Under the pieces are notes generated by a model. That model worked only from the letters and a program-made list of their open reading frames with translations. It searched no databases and was not told the origin of the DNA. Position numbers and translations under genes: made by a program. Of a stretch of DNA of 64,000 nucleotides, positions 49,900-60,289 are shown piece after piece. Location of the stretch: contig CAJIYP010000003.1 of assembly GCA_905181705.1 (NCBI GenBank), positions 793,810-857,809 of the forward strand, given 5' to 3'. Within the stretch, counting starts at the first letter, position 1. Each line of letters opens with the position of its first letter. The stretch is from Cryomorphaceae bacterium BACL29 MAG-121220-bin8. Its GTDB lineage: Bacteria; Bacteroidota; Bacteroidia; Flavobacteriales; Flavobacteriaceae.

Positions 49900-51123
49900 T
49901 TATGCTCCTTGTGGGATTCTATTTTCTTCTAATTTTTTTCTAAAAGCAAATAGAATTCCAAAAAGGACTATTAAGGCTAAGGGAAAATAAGCCATATTTC
50001 CAAGTGCAGCTTTTCCAGCAATAAGCTCAGCTGCTTCTTGTGCAATTCCAGCATTTAAAGCAATTTCTTTTTCTGCATCTAGCCATGAACCAATTACAGG
50101 TTGCCAAATAGAAGTAGAAAGCATCCCTGCTCCTCCAACTAGTGACATTCCTAATGCTCCAGTTTTTGGAAGGTATTCCGAAACAAAACCAATCATGGTT
50201 GGCCAGAAATAACAAACTCCAAAAGCAAATAAAACAGCACCAAAATAAATCATAGAACCCTCAGCTATGCTCATGTAATATACAGCAACTGTGGTAACAA
50301 CAGCTGACATTAATAATACTCCAATAGGGTTTAGCTTGTGAATAAATGGTCCAGCAAAATATCTGCCTAAAGCCATAATCCCTGAAACCATTGCTAAAAT
50401 TAGAAGTGGGTTCACTCCAGAGTTACCAAGAATTCTTTCAATCCATTGCTGTGGGCCAAACTCTGAAATAGCCGTCAGTGTCATACAGGCAACGATTAAT
50501 AAAAACAATGGATTTAATAGTGATTGAATGTTTACATAAGTACTGGTTTCAATATGTTCGCTTTCAGGAAATTCTTCTTTAAAAAACAGATAACCATAGA
50601 TTGCCGTTGGGATTAGCATTACTGCAATTTGTAATTCCCAACCCAGTCCAAAACTGGTCATAAAGTTAGAAGTTAAGGCGCCAATTACAATCCCACCAGG
50701 AAACCAAACATGAAATTTATTTAACATAGCCGTTCGGTTTTTTGTATACATATCAGCGATTAAAGGGTTACAAGCGGCTTCAACAGAACCGTTTGCAAAT
50801 CCAATGAAAAACGAGGATACTAATAACATTTCAAATCCATCTGCATAAATGGTCATTACAAGACCTAAAACGTGAGACATAAAAGCTATAATCATCAATT
50901 TACGTGCACCTAGAAAATTATATAAAAGCCCTCCAATTACTGTGGCAACTGGGAAGCCTAGAAATGCTAGACTATTTATGTATCCCAATTGAGTGTCAGA
51001 GAGATTGAATTGTAATCCTAAATCAGTTAATATACCAGCCCTGATTGCAAAGGTCATGGCTGTTACAATTAATGAAATACATGCAGCAGTAAATAATTTG
51101 TTTTTTGAAATAGAATTATCCAT
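49900..51123 (-). CDS. MFS transporter (sugar permease-like)
   Basis: 12-TM-like hydrophobic protein, GLLYNFLGARKLMI MFS loop. Confidence 0.85.
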   Translation of the reverse strand: MDNSISKNKLFTAACISLIVTAMTFAIRAGILTDLGLQFNLSDTQLGYINSLAFLGFPVATVIGGLLYNFLGARKLMIIAFMSHVLGLVMTIYADGFEMLLVSSFFIGFANGSVEAACNPLIADMYTKNRTAMLNKFHVWFPGGIVIGALTSNFMTSFGLGWELQIAVMLIPTAIYGYLFFKEEFPESEHIETSTYVNIQSLLNPLFLLIVACMTLTAISEFGPQQWIERILGNSGVNPLLILAMVSGIMALGRYFAGPFIHKLNPIGVLLMSAVVTTVAVYYMSIAEGSMIYFGAVLFAFGVCYFWPTMIGFVSEYLPKTGALGMSLVGGAGMLSTSIWQPVIGSWLDAEKEIALNAGIAQEAAELIAGKAALGNMAYFPLALIVLFGILFAFRKKLEENRIPQGA

Positions 51124-51556
51124 AATGTTTTTTTGTTTGAAAATATCTTTTTTTCAAGATACTAACTTTCTTTTAAAAATAGTAAACTCTGAATTATTAG
51201 ACCTTAAAAAAGGTTTAAAATTAACTAAAGTGGTTAAATAATCTGTGAACCTTTAAGGTTTGTAGGTCAATGCGTGGCATTCATTAAAAAACCAATTGCA
51301 TTTTTGTGTAATATTTTCTCAATATCTATTTCAAAGAAGTTTCTATTTTTTAACAATAAATCCAATTTTTGAAGATCGCTAATTGTTTTCAAACAATAGA
51401 GACATAGCTATTTGTCAAACCCTCTATCTAAATCATATTTCATACATATGTGATGTCAATTTTTCAACCAACCAAACAGAGTAATGTGATCAATGTAGTC
51501 TAGTGCTGTTTTAATTACATCAAACCAATTTGGTGCTAAAGAAAACATGGGTAAAT

Positions 51557-52024
51557 TTACTTATGTAATTCAAAATGAGCTTCAATTTCTACAGCAATAT
51601 TGCGGGGAAGATTCATCCCAACGGCACTTCTAACGCCAACACCCATTTCTGGTCCAAAAACATCAATCATTAATTCACTGAATCCGTTAATAACAAAGGG
51701 GTGATCTTCAAACCCTGGAGTGGCATTTACCATACCCAGAACTTTCACAACCCTCTTGACATTATCAATATTTCCATAGTGACTAATTATTGTTGATAGC
51801 ATAGTGAGCCCAACCTGTCTAGCCGCTTTTTTCGCCTCTTCTTTGTTTAAATCAGAGCCTACTTTTCCAATTATTAAAGAACCATCATTTTTAATTGGAG
51901 CTTGCCCAGACACATATAAAATATGATCTACAACTAGTGTGGGCCTGTACACGCCAACCGGCTTAGGAGCAGTAGGAAGTATAAGTCCCATTTTTTTTAT
52001 TGTTTCAGAATGTTTTGTAATCAT
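51557..52024 (-). CDS. RidA family protein
   Basis: PVGVYRPTLVVDHILYVSGQAPIK; GVGVRSAVGMNLPRNIAVEIEAHFELHK. Confidence 0.9.
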   Translation of the reverse strand: MITKHSETIKKMGLILPTAPKPVGVYRPTLVVDHILYVSGQAPIKNDGSLIIGKVGSDLNKEEAKKAARQVGLTMLSTIISHYGNIDNVKRVVKVLGMVNATPGFEDHPFVINGFSELMIDVFGPEMGVGVRSAVGMNLPRNIAVEIEAHFELHK

Positions 52025-52077
52025 AATTGTATAAAATTAATACGTCAATTATCTAACATATTCCAATGGAAATTTTT

Positions 52078-52923
52078 TTATTTAAAAATAAGAGAGGGTG
52101 TTTTTTTAAGATATTCTTGATAGCTTTCTAAATGACCCCACCTTTCTTTTCCACTAGCTTCCAATAACCTTACTCCACTTATGTACACAAGTAAAACATA
52201 AGTAAAAACAGGAGAGATTAAAGTGACAAATTGCCATCCATTTAAAGAAGATATAGACATAATGGTAATTCCTAACCATAAGATTATTTCTCCTAAATAG
52301 TTTGGATGTCTAGAGTATGACCACAATCCAGAGCTTATAAAATTATTTTTATTTTCAGGATTTGATCTAAATTTTGTTTTTTGGTTATCCGCAATAACTT
52401 CTATAAAAAATCCAATTAAAAAGATAGCTAAACCAATAAACAACAGGTAATTAATTTGGACACCCTTTGAGCTAGAAATGGCAGTAAGAGCACAAGCCGA
52501 ACATATTGAAACCCACATTCCCTGTAGAGTCCATGTCATAAAAAACCTTGTGGCAGAAGTTTTAATTTCATTAAACCTCCTGTCTTCTCCAGCTTTATGA
52601 ATTCTTAAAAAGAGGAAGCTCCCAAGTCTAACGGCCCAAAAAATTATTGCAAGACCTATAATAATATTTCCAAAGTTTATCCCATCAATCAAGTAATAAT
52701 TGTAAGAAACATAGCTTACAACAAATATATAAGTGAGACTTCCAGATAAATCATAGAATTTCTCTGTTTTTAGTAAATAAGCGGGAACAAATAAAACCCA
52801 TTGAATTACAAAAGCATATAAAATGGCAGATTTAACTAAATCAATCTCAGTTAAAAAGGCAATAGAATAAGCAAGTGAAAATGCGGTAATAGAAATAGCT
52901 AGGTGAATAATATTTTTTAACAT
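52078..52923 (-). CDS. DUF1295 / steroid 5-alpha reductase-like membrane protein
   Basis: SRHPNYLGEIILWLGI motif, multiple TMs. Confidence 0.85.
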   Translation of the reverse strand: MLKNIIHLAISITAFSLAYSIAFLTEIDLVKSAILYAFVIQWVLFVPAYLLKTEKFYDLSGSLTYIFVVSYVSYNYYLIDGINFGNIIIGLAIIFWAVRLGSFLFLRIHKAGEDRRFNEIKTSATRFFMTWTLQGMWVSICSACALTAISSSKGVQINYLLFIGLAIFLIGFFIEVIADNQKTKFRSNPENKNNFISSGLWSYSRHPNYLGEIILWLGITIMSISSLNGWQFVTLISPVFTYVLLVYISGVRLLEASGKERWGHLESYQEYLKKTPSLIFK

Positions 52924-52985
52924 CTATTAAAGATAAAAAATATCACAAGAGAATTATAATTCATATATTAATTAAAAATATTTTA

Positions 52986-54545
52986 ATGAAATTATTTATA
53001 AAAATAATATTGATCAGCGTTTTTTTAAGTTCTTGTAAGAAAGAAGTTAAAAGTCCAAACTTCATATTCATTTATACAGATGACCAGAGGTTTGATACCG
53101 TCGGACTAATTGGAAACAATCAAGTTAAAACACCAAATCTAGATAAGTTGGCTAAAAATGGAGCTGTTTTATCAAATGCATATAATATGGGGGCTTGGCA
53201 CGGGGCTGTTTGTGTAGCTTCTAGAGCAATGATTATTTCTGGAAAATCAGTTTGGAGGGCTAAGGAAGCTTTTAATATACCATCCAATATTACTAACAAT
53301 TCAGAAATATCAAGATTAAATCAATTGGCAATTTCTAAAACCTGGCCAAAATTATTGAAAAATAAAGGGTATAGAACTTATATGACTGGGAAATGGCACA
53401 TTCAAATTCCAGTGGAAGAAGTTTTTGATGTAGTGGCTAATGAAAGACCAGGAATGCCTGATGACAATAGAGTAGAGTTTAGTAAGCAATTAAAAATTTG
53501 GGAAGAACAATCTGGAGATTTAAGCCAATTAGATAAGTTTATGCCACCAGGATATGGAAGACCAGTTAATGAAAATGATAATTCTTGGAGCCCAACCGAT
53601 TCAATATTTGGAGGGTTTTGGAAAGGAGGGAAGCATTGGAGTGAAGTCATAGCAGAGGATGCTATTGATTTTATTGAAGATTCAAAAAAGTTCAATGATC
53701 CCTATTTTATGTATTTGGCATTTAATGCTCCTCATGACCCAAGACAAGCTCCTAAAAGATTTTTAGAGATGTATCCAATTGACGAAATCCCTCTTCCCTT
53801 GAATTATTCTCCCCAACATCCATTTTTGAACGAAATCGGAAATCCACCTGGTCTTAGAGATGAAGCTTTAGCACCTTTTCCAAGATCTCCTTACGCGGTA
53901 AAAAAACACATTCAAGAATACTATGCAGTAATTAGTCATTTAGATGAGCAGGTAGGTAAAATAATAACCCATCTAGAAAATCAAGACATGCTAGAAAATA
54001 CTTATATTATTTTCACATCTGATCATGGTTTATCTGTTGGGCAACATGGATTAATTGGAAAACAAAGTTTATATGACCACAGTATTCGTGTTCCAATGAT
54101 AATTTCTGGACCTAAAATAACAAAAGGATCTTGGTTTAATCAGGATATTTATCTTCAAGATATCGTCCCAACGACTTTGGATTTAGCAAATATATCCATC
54201 CCAAACGAAATTGATTTTAAGAGTTTTTATAATCTTTTAATTAACGAAGATAATCAAGAAATACACGACGGTATTTACGGAACTTTTGGGTGCTGCCAAG
54301 GAAATTATAGAGATTTTCAAAAAATGATTAGGAAGGATGGGTATAAACTTATGCTGTTTCCAGAAAATAAGAGAATGGAGCTTTATGATCTTAATAATGA
54401 CCCAAACGAAATAGTGAATCTTTCTGAAAAATTTGAGTACAAAGAAAAAGTAAGTGAACTTTTTGAGGATCTAATTTTATTACAAAAAGAACTAGGTGAT
54501 ACTTTGAATTTAAAACGAGTTTTTAATCAAAATAGATATTTATAA
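52986..54545 (+). CDS. sulfatase
   Basis: FIYTDDQRFDTVG, C-x-A-S-R (CVASRAM) formylglycine motif, TGKWH. Confidence 0.92.
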   Translation: MKLFIKIILISVFLSSCKKEVKSPNFIFIYTDDQRFDTVGLIGNNQVKTPNLDKLAKNGAVLSNAYNMGAWHGAVCVASRAMIISGKSVWRAKEAFNIPSNITNNSEISRLNQLAISKTWPKLLKNKGYRTYMTGKWHIQIPVEEVFDVVANERPGMPDDNRVEFSKQLKIWEEQSGDLSQLDKFMPPGYGRPVNENDNSWSPTDSIFGGFWKGGKHWSEVIAEDAIDFIEDSKKFNDPYFMYLAFNAPHDPRQAPKRFLEMYPIDEIPLPLNYSPQHPFLNEIGNPPGLRDEALAPFPRSPYAVKKHIQEYYAVISHLDEQVGKIITHLENQDMLENTYIIFTSDHGLSVGQHGLIGKQSLYDHSIRVPMIISGPKITKGSWFNQDIYLQDIVPTTLDLANISIPNEIDFKSFYNLLINEDNQEIHDGIYGTFGCCQGNYRDFQKMIRKDGYKLMLFPENKRMELYDLNNDPNEIVNLSEKFEYKEKVSELFEDLILLQKELGDTLNLKRVFNQNRYL

Positions 54546-55415
54546 ATTTTTTAAATGATTTAAAATATTTTCTGATACCTTGTCAAAAGAGTCTTGTATC
54601 AACCAGTGAGAGGAGTGCATTTTTTTAATAGAATAGTTGGCTTTAATATACTTGGCAGTTTCATCCACAGCTTTTTCTCCAATTGCCATGTCTTTTGTCC
54701 CGTATATCATTAAAGTAGGCACTAATATCTCTCCAATTTTTCTGGTACTTCTTAAATTAGTTGCCCTATACCAATGTAGCATAGTTTTCAAAGCATTTTT
54801 TTGACTAAACACTTTTAAATAAGCCTCAATCTCTTCTTTATCACTACTTTTCCAAAGAGTTTTTAAATTGCGGAAACTGAACATTTTAAAATAAAGCTCA
54901 GGAAAAAAATTTATTCTAAATAGCTTAATGTAATAACTTTTTTTCTTTTGAATCTTATCACTTGACATAGCGTGACTAAAGGCATCTAGGTGGGGTACAG
55001 AAAGCGCGGAGTAGCTAATGATTTTTTCTTTAAACATAGAGCTCAATACCCAGCCTATGGCAGCCCCCCAATCGTGACCAATCAAATGAAACTTATTTGC
55101 ATTAAAAGCACTGGCAATGTTTATTATGTCCTTTGATAATTTATTGATTTTGTAATCACTAATTTTTAAAGGTCTTGCCCCTTTACTATATCCTCTTTGA
55201 TCAGGTGCAATAACCTTGTAATTTTTAGAATCCAAAACTTTAATCAGTTTGTGCCACATCCTTGATGTTTCAGGAAATCCATGAAGTAAGATAACGGTAT
55301 CGCCAGTATTTTTCATTCCACTTACTCTACAAGTAAATGTTAGATTTTGATCTACAGAAACATCAGCAAAACTTTCATCATTTATCTGGTAATATTTAAT
55401 TTTTGACTCATTCAT
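54540..55415 (-). CDS. alpha/beta hydrolase (epoxide hydrolase-like)
   Basis: LLHGFPETSRMWHKL, APDQRGYSKG, GHDWGAAIGW. Confidence 0.87.
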   Translation of the reverse strand: MNESKIKYYQINDESFADVSVDQNLTFTCRVSGMKNTGDTVILLHGFPETSRMWHKLIKVLDSKNYKVIAPDQRGYSKGARPLKISDYKINKLSKDIINIASAFNANKFHLIGHDWGAAIGWVLSSMFKEKIISYSALSVPHLDAFSHAMSSDKIQKKKSYYIKLFRINFFPELYFKMFSFRNLKTLWKSSDKEEIEAYLKVFSQKNALKTMLHWYRATNLRSTRKIGEILVPTLMIYGTKDMAIGEKAVDETAKYIKANYSIKKMHSSHWLIQDSFDKVSENILNHLKNL

Positions 55416-55511
55416 TTTTATAAATATAATTATAAGAAGTTATTCATCTAGTGAAATACAACAAAAAGCATTGAATTATTTTTTATAGGATTTCCTTTGT
55501 AAGTTTATATT

Positions 55512-56180
55512 ATGATTTTATCAAATGCAATATTTAGTTTTTTTAAAAAACTTCATTCAAATAATAATCGTGATTGGTTTTTAAAGCATAAGCCAACTTT
55601 TAAATCACACGAATCTCAAGTGAAAATTTTTGGAGAGGAGTTGAAAAACAGATTAAATAAGTTCGATGATATTGATAGCTTTAAAGTGTTTCGTATTTAC
55701 CGAGATGTAAGATTTTCTAAAGATAAAACCCCTTTTAAAACCCATTTTGGATTGACATGGCACCGAATTAAGCCTCAATTTCGAGGGGGGTATTATTTAC
55801 ACATATCTCCTGGCAATAACTTTTTAGCATGTGGGTTTTGGGATCCTAACCCCAGTGATCTTAAAAGAATTCGTCAAGAATTTATGTATGATGCAAAAGA
55901 ATTTAAAGATATAATGAAAACCCCTTCTTTTCATTCTACATGGGGAGAACTTAAAGGAAGTGAGCTTAAAACTGCTCCAAGAGGTATGGACAAAAACCAT
56001 CCAGAAATAGAGTTAATTAGAAAAAAGCAATATATATTTTCCATTACTTACTCTAACAAAGAAGTGTGTGAGATAGATTTTATTGACAGAGTAGAAGAAG
56101 CAATTAAAAAAGTTCAGCCGTTTGTGAATTATATGTCAGAAGTTCTAACTACAGATGAAAATGGAGAATCAATATTATAG
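55512..56180 (+). CDS. DUF2461 domain protein
   Basis: NNRDWFLKHKPTF..., FRIYRDVRFSKDKTPFKTHFGL. Confidence 0.87.
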   Translation: MILSNAIFSFFKKLHSNNNRDWFLKHKPTFKSHESQVKIFGEELKNRLNKFDDIDSFKVFRIYRDVRFSKDKTPFKTHFGLTWHRIKPQFRGGYYLHISPGNNFLACGFWDPNPSDLKRIRQEFMYDAKEFKDIMKTPSFHSTWGELKGSELKTAPRGMDKNHPEIELIRKKQYIFSITYSNKEVCEIDFIDRVEEAIKKVQPFVNYMSEVLTTDENGESIL

Positions 56181-56187
56181 CTCTTGG

Positions 56188-57111
56188 TTAGTTGCTATTT
56201 ATAAAATTTAATAATAAACCCAAGCTTTCTAATGGTCTTTCCTCCATTGGAATGTGGCCAGTTTCTTGCATTATGTCGATTCTAACGTTTGCTATTGCAT
56301 CCTTGAAAAACTTAGAATTAGAAACAGGTATCCATGCGTCTTCATTCCCCCATATAATTTGAGTAGGAGCTGAAATTAGCTTTAGTCTATTTGTATGGTC
56401 TTTAGGTTTTAAAAGCGATCTGCTAATAAATGATTTCCTGTTGTTCTCCCTTAAAATCATGTCCCTATAGGTATCTATTTTAAGATCTGTTAATTTGTTT
56501 TCGTCATAGTAAACTTCTTTTAAAGTATTTTTTATAAAAAACCTAGGAGTAACGTATCTGAGTATTTTATTAATTATAGGCGCTCTTGCTAGTTTAATTA
56601 CCAAAGGACTTTCGTTGTCGTTGTTTAAAAATCCTCCAGGGCTTAATAGGCTTAAAAGCTGAACCTTTTCAGGGTAAACAGAAGCATAGTACCATGAGAT
56701 TGATCCTCCAAGTGAATTTCCTGATAGAATAAAATCATTTAGTTTTAGTTGATTTACAAATGAGTTAAGAAATTCAGAATATTCAGAAATGGAGTATTTG
56801 TTCTCAGGGTGAGGCCCAGTTAACCCATAAGCTGGAAGATCTAATCTAATTACACGATAGCTATTTTTTAATTTATCAGTCCATTTGTCCCAAGTGTGCA
56901 AAGAAGCCCCTGTCCCGTGTAATAAAATAATAGTCTCCCCTTTCCCTTGGTCACGATAATGAACATTCATTCCGTCTATTTCAATAAATTTTGAATATTG
57001 ATTAGCATACTTACTCATTAAATTTGAAACTGGAATATCAGGGGAATATAATATTAGTCCAAGTATAATTACGACACAAGAAAATATTGAAACTAAACTT
57101 CTGAACTTCAT
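56188..57111 (-). CDS. alpha/beta hydrolase
   Basis: LLHGTGASLHTWDKW, SGNSLGGSISW. Confidence 0.86.
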   Translation of the reverse strand: MKFRSLVSIFSCVVIILGLILYSPDIPVSNLMSKYANQYSKFIEIDGMNVHYRDQGKGETIILLHGTGASLHTWDKWTDKLKNSYRVIRLDLPAYGLTGPHPENKYSISEYSEFLNSFVNQLKLNDFILSGNSLGGSISWYYASVYPEKVQLLSLLSPGGFLNNDNESPLVIKLARAPIINKILRYVTPRFFIKNTLKEVYYDENKLTDLKIDTYRDMILRENNRKSFISRSLLKPKDHTNRLKLISAPTQIIWGNEDAWIPVSNSKFFKDAIANVRIDIMQETGHIPMEERPLESLGLLLNFINSN

Positions 57112-57169
57112 TATTATGTATAATTCAATTAATATAAAGAATTATTTTACAATTAGTTAACAAAGAATC

Positions 57170-59014
57170 TTATTCTACTGTAACTGATTTAGCTAAGTTT
57201 CTTGGTTGATCTACATCACATCCTTTTTTGTCAGCGATATAATATGACAATAGCTGAAGGGGAATATTTGCTAAAATAGGAGCGATTAATTCATCACATT
57301 CTGGAATTTCAATAAAATGATCTGCAATAACTTCAATCTCCTTGTCTCCCTCTGATACTATCGCAATAACTTCAGCTTCTCGTGCTTTTATTTCCATTAT
57401 GTTACTAACTACTTTTTGGTAATTGCCTTTTTTAGTAGCAATCACTACAACTGGCATGTTTTTATCAATTAAAGCAATTGGGCCGTGTTTCATTTCAGCA
57501 GCAGGATAACCTTCTGCATGAATGTAGGATATTTCTTTAAGTTTAAGAGCGCCTTCTAGTGCAATAGGAAAATTGTATCCTCTTCCTAAATAAAGAAAAT
57601 TGGAAGCTTTTAAAAATTTGTTAGCAATACTTTCAGCTTTTTTAGCAGAAGAAAGAACTTTTTCAATAGTTTCAGGGAGATTAGATAATTCCTTTAAAAC
57701 TCTTTTGTACCTTTTTTCCTCAATTGTATTCATTCTATTTCCAATATCAAGTGCCATTAGTAAAAGCAGACTGATTTGACAGGAAAAAGCTTTAGTAGAA
57801 GCTACTCCAATTTCTGAACCAGCATGAGTATATATTCCCGTATCGGTTTCGCGAGCAATGGAAGATCCAACAACATTGCAAATTCCATACAAAAATGCAC
57901 CTCTTTTTTTAGCCATTTTTACAGCGGCTAAAGTATCTGCTGTTTCACCAGATTGAGAAATGGGAATTACTATATCACCTTTATTAATAATGGGGTTTCT
58001 ATAACGAAATTCAGAGGCATATTCTACTTCAACAGGGATCCTTAAAAGTTCTTCAAAAAAATACTCACCAAGTAAACTTGCATGCCATGAGGTTCCGCAG
58101 GAAATAAAAATTATTCTTGTAGCAGATTTAAATTTGTTAAAATGCTCTTCAATTGAAGATATTTTAATTGGAAGGGATTGCGAAAGTAAACGCCCTCTAA
58201 AAGTGTCCTTTATTGATTGAGGTTGTTCAAATATTTCTTTTAACATAAAATGTGCATATCCTCCTTTTTCAACCTCTTCAATATTATGTTTTAGGTTTTC
58301 TATGTAAGGATCGATAATGGAATCTTTTTTAATTTCTCTTAAAGTGAGACCTTTTTTAAGGCTAATGATTGCCATTTCGTGATCATTTAAGTAAATACAC
58401 CTTTTTGTAAATTCTAAAAAAGGGGATGGGTCAGACCCTATATAATATTCAGAATCACCAACTCCAATTGCTAATGGACTTCCCAGTTTAGCAGTAACGA
58501 TTTCTGTGGGGTTGGTAGAATCAAAAACCACAATAGCATATGCCCCCACCACCTGCTTAAGAGCTAAAAGAACTGCTTTACCTAATTTAACTTTTTTAGT
58601 CTTTTTGACCTCTTCAATTAAGTTCACAAGAACCTCAGAATCAGTTTCAGATTTAAACAAATATCCTTTTTTGGAGAGTATAGCCTTTAAAGCATCGTAA
58701 TTTTCAATAATTCCATTATGAATCAGAGATAAATCTCCAGAGTTTGATAAATGAGGATGTGAATTAATTTTATTAGGAGGACCATGAGTTGCCCATCTAG
58801 TGTGTCCAATGCCTATGCATCCCTTTTGTTCTTTTCCATTTTTGTAGAGAACCTCCAAATCGGAAACTTTTCCTTTAGCTTTCTTTACAGATGCTTTTTT
58901 ATCATAAAGCATGATTCCTGAAGAATCATAACCTCTATATTCTAATTTTTTTAAACCATTTATTAAAATAGGATAAGCATCTTTATTACCAATATATCCA
59001 ACAATTCCACACAT
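57170..59014 (-). CDS. glmS: glutamine-fructose-6-phosphate aminotransferase
   Basis: MCGIVGYIG, LEYRGYDSSGI, SQSGETADTLAA, DQPRNLAKSVTVE C-terminus. Confidence 0.97.
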   Translation of the reverse strand: MCGIVGYIGNKDAYPILINGLKKLEYRGYDSSGIMLYDKKASVKKAKGKVSDLEVLYKNGKEQKGCIGIGHTRWATHGPPNKINSHPHLSNSGDLSLIHNGIIENYDALKAILSKKGYLFKSETDSEVLVNLIEEVKKTKKVKLGKAVLLALKQVVGAYAIVVFDSTNPTEIVTAKLGSPLAIGVGDSEYYIGSDPSPFLEFTKRCIYLNDHEMAIISLKKGLTLREIKKDSIIDPYIENLKHNIEEVEKGGYAHFMLKEIFEQPQSIKDTFRGRLLSQSLPIKISSIEEHFNKFKSATRIIFISCGTSWHASLLGEYFFEELLRIPVEVEYASEFRYRNPIINKGDIVIPISQSGETADTLAAVKMAKKRGAFLYGICNVVGSSIARETDTGIYTHAGSEIGVASTKAFSCQISLLLLMALDIGNRMNTIEEKRYKRVLKELSNLPETIEKVLSSAKKAESIANKFLKASNFLYLGRGYNFPIALEGALKLKEISYIHAEGYPAAEMKHGPIALIDKNMPVVVIATKKGNYQKVVSNIMEIKAREAEVIAIVSEGDKEIEVIADHFIEIPECDELIAPILANIPLQLLSYYIADKKGCDVDQPRNLAKSVTVE

Positions 59015-59437
59015 TTAATTATTTCTTAAAACCATTTGTATTTCATTCACATTAAATCCGATTTTTTCATAAAAAGGAACATTTTTCTCAGAGGAACTTA
59101 GTATAGTTTTGTCACAACCTTTTGCTCTAGATTGTTCAATTAAATTTTCAATTAATTTTTTTCCAATCCCATTCCCTCTCTGATTTGAATCAACTGCAAC
59201 ATCCTCGATAAGACCCATTATTCTTGTTAATTTTTCAATAACATATAGAGAGGCCACACCAACAATTAAGCCGTCTAGTTCAGCTACTATTGTTATACAT
59301 CTTGAATCGGTAAGATTATTAGAAAAGAGAGTTTTATTATACCTTGGACTAAATGAATTAACCAGAAGATTAATTACTTGATCAACATCATTAGTACAGA
59401 TTCTACGTATTTTCATAAAAAAAGTGAAAATACTCAA
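59015..59437 (-). CDS. GNAT acetyltransferase, GNA1-like
   Basis: GLIEDVAVDSNQRGNGIGKKLIENLIEQSRAKGCDKTILSSSEKNVPFYEKIGF. Confidence 0.78.
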   Translation of the reverse strand: MSIFTFFMKIRRICTNDVDQVINLLVNSFSPRYNKTLFSNNLTDSRCITIVAELDGLIVGVASLYVIEKLTRIMGLIEDVAVDSNQRGNGIGKKLIENLIEQSRAKGCDKTILSSSEKNVPFYEKIGFNVNEIQMVLRNN

Positions 59438-59495
59438 TTAATCGATAATAAAAAGAAATTAGTCGTTAAAAAATTATCTTTAAGAGATTTTATTA

Positions 59496-59882
59496 TTAAA
59501 AGCTTAAAGTGACTTCAAGCTCTATTTCATCTAAAATTAGTTTGTCTCCAAGGTTTTCAAAGAAAGATCCCGAATTAAATCTAACATTGTGTTTGCTTCT
59601 GTCGAAAGTTAGAGAACTGAACCAGTTATCTCCATCTTTTTTCATTTCAAACTCAACAGGGGAAGAAATCCCCTTAATAGTTAAATTCCCAGATACTTTT
59701 AGTAGATCACCATCTTTAGTGCTAGAGTTAATTTCTAAAGTAGATTCTGTAAATTCTTCAGTTGAAAAAAAATCATCACCTTTAAGGTGACCCTCTAATC
59801 TCGCTTTTGATTTTCCTGCTAAATCCTCTACATTAATTGTAGTCATGTCTACAATAAACTTACCATGTTTCAATAACATCAT
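59496..59882 (-). CDS. YceI family protein, C-terminal part (frameshifted)
   Basis: GKFIVDMTTINVEDLAG, GNLTIKGISSPVEFEM. Confidence 0.82.
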   Translation of the reverse strand: MMLLKHGKFIVDMTTINVEDLAGKSKARLEGHLKGDDFFSTEEFTESTLEINSSTKDGDLLKVSGNLTIKGISSPVEFEMKKDGDNWFSSLTFDRSKHNVRFNSGSFFENLGDKLILDEIELEVTLSF

Positions 59883-60057
59883 CGGAAAATGTTACAGATC
59901 CACTTTTGAATTTTAAAGAACCAGAATGAGAACTATTAGTGATTTTTTTACCCGCCCATTTAACAGTGCTTTTTTCTACATTTAAATCAACTTTTTGTGC
60001 TGAAATAATGAAAGATGATAATAATAGTATTATTGATAAAGACTTGATTGTTTTCAT
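59860..60057 (-). CDS. YceI family protein, N-terminal part (frameshifted)
   Basis: Signal peptide + KVDLNVEKSTVKWAGKKITNSSHSGSLKFKSG. Confidence 0.8.
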   Translation of the reverse strand: MKTIKSLSIILLLSSFIISAQKVDLNVEKSTVKWAGKKITNSSHSGSLKFKSGSVTFSDDVIETW

Positions 60058-60113
60058 TTAGAATAGTTTAAAATTAATTTACGTTGTGAATTGTAACAGG
60101 TTAAATAACTTGA

Positions 60114-60245
60114 CTAGCTTCCTCTTCCTACTTTTCTTACTCCCCCAGACTTGGCATTGTTATTTTTATTAGCGAATTTTTGCTTTGCTCCTTTTTTGCC
60201 AGGAGTTTGCTTTTCCATCCTGTTTCCGAAAAATTTACTTCCCAT
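60114..60245 (-). CDS. small basic protein (43 aa)
   Basis: MGSKFFGNRMEKQTPGKKGAKQKFANKNNNAKSGGVRKVGRGS*; below track cutoff. Confidence 0.45.
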   Translation of the reverse strand: MGSKFFGNRMEKQTPGKKGAKQKFANKNNNAKSGGVRKVGRGS

Positions 60246-60289
60246 AATTATTTGATATTATTTATTAAAAGTAATAAAAGAAGGTTGAA

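Noticed and set aside
60114-60245. 43-aa basic protein as ribosomal protein bTHX
   Set aside because: Sequence does not clearly match the bTHX signature I know; kept only as a small basic ORF.
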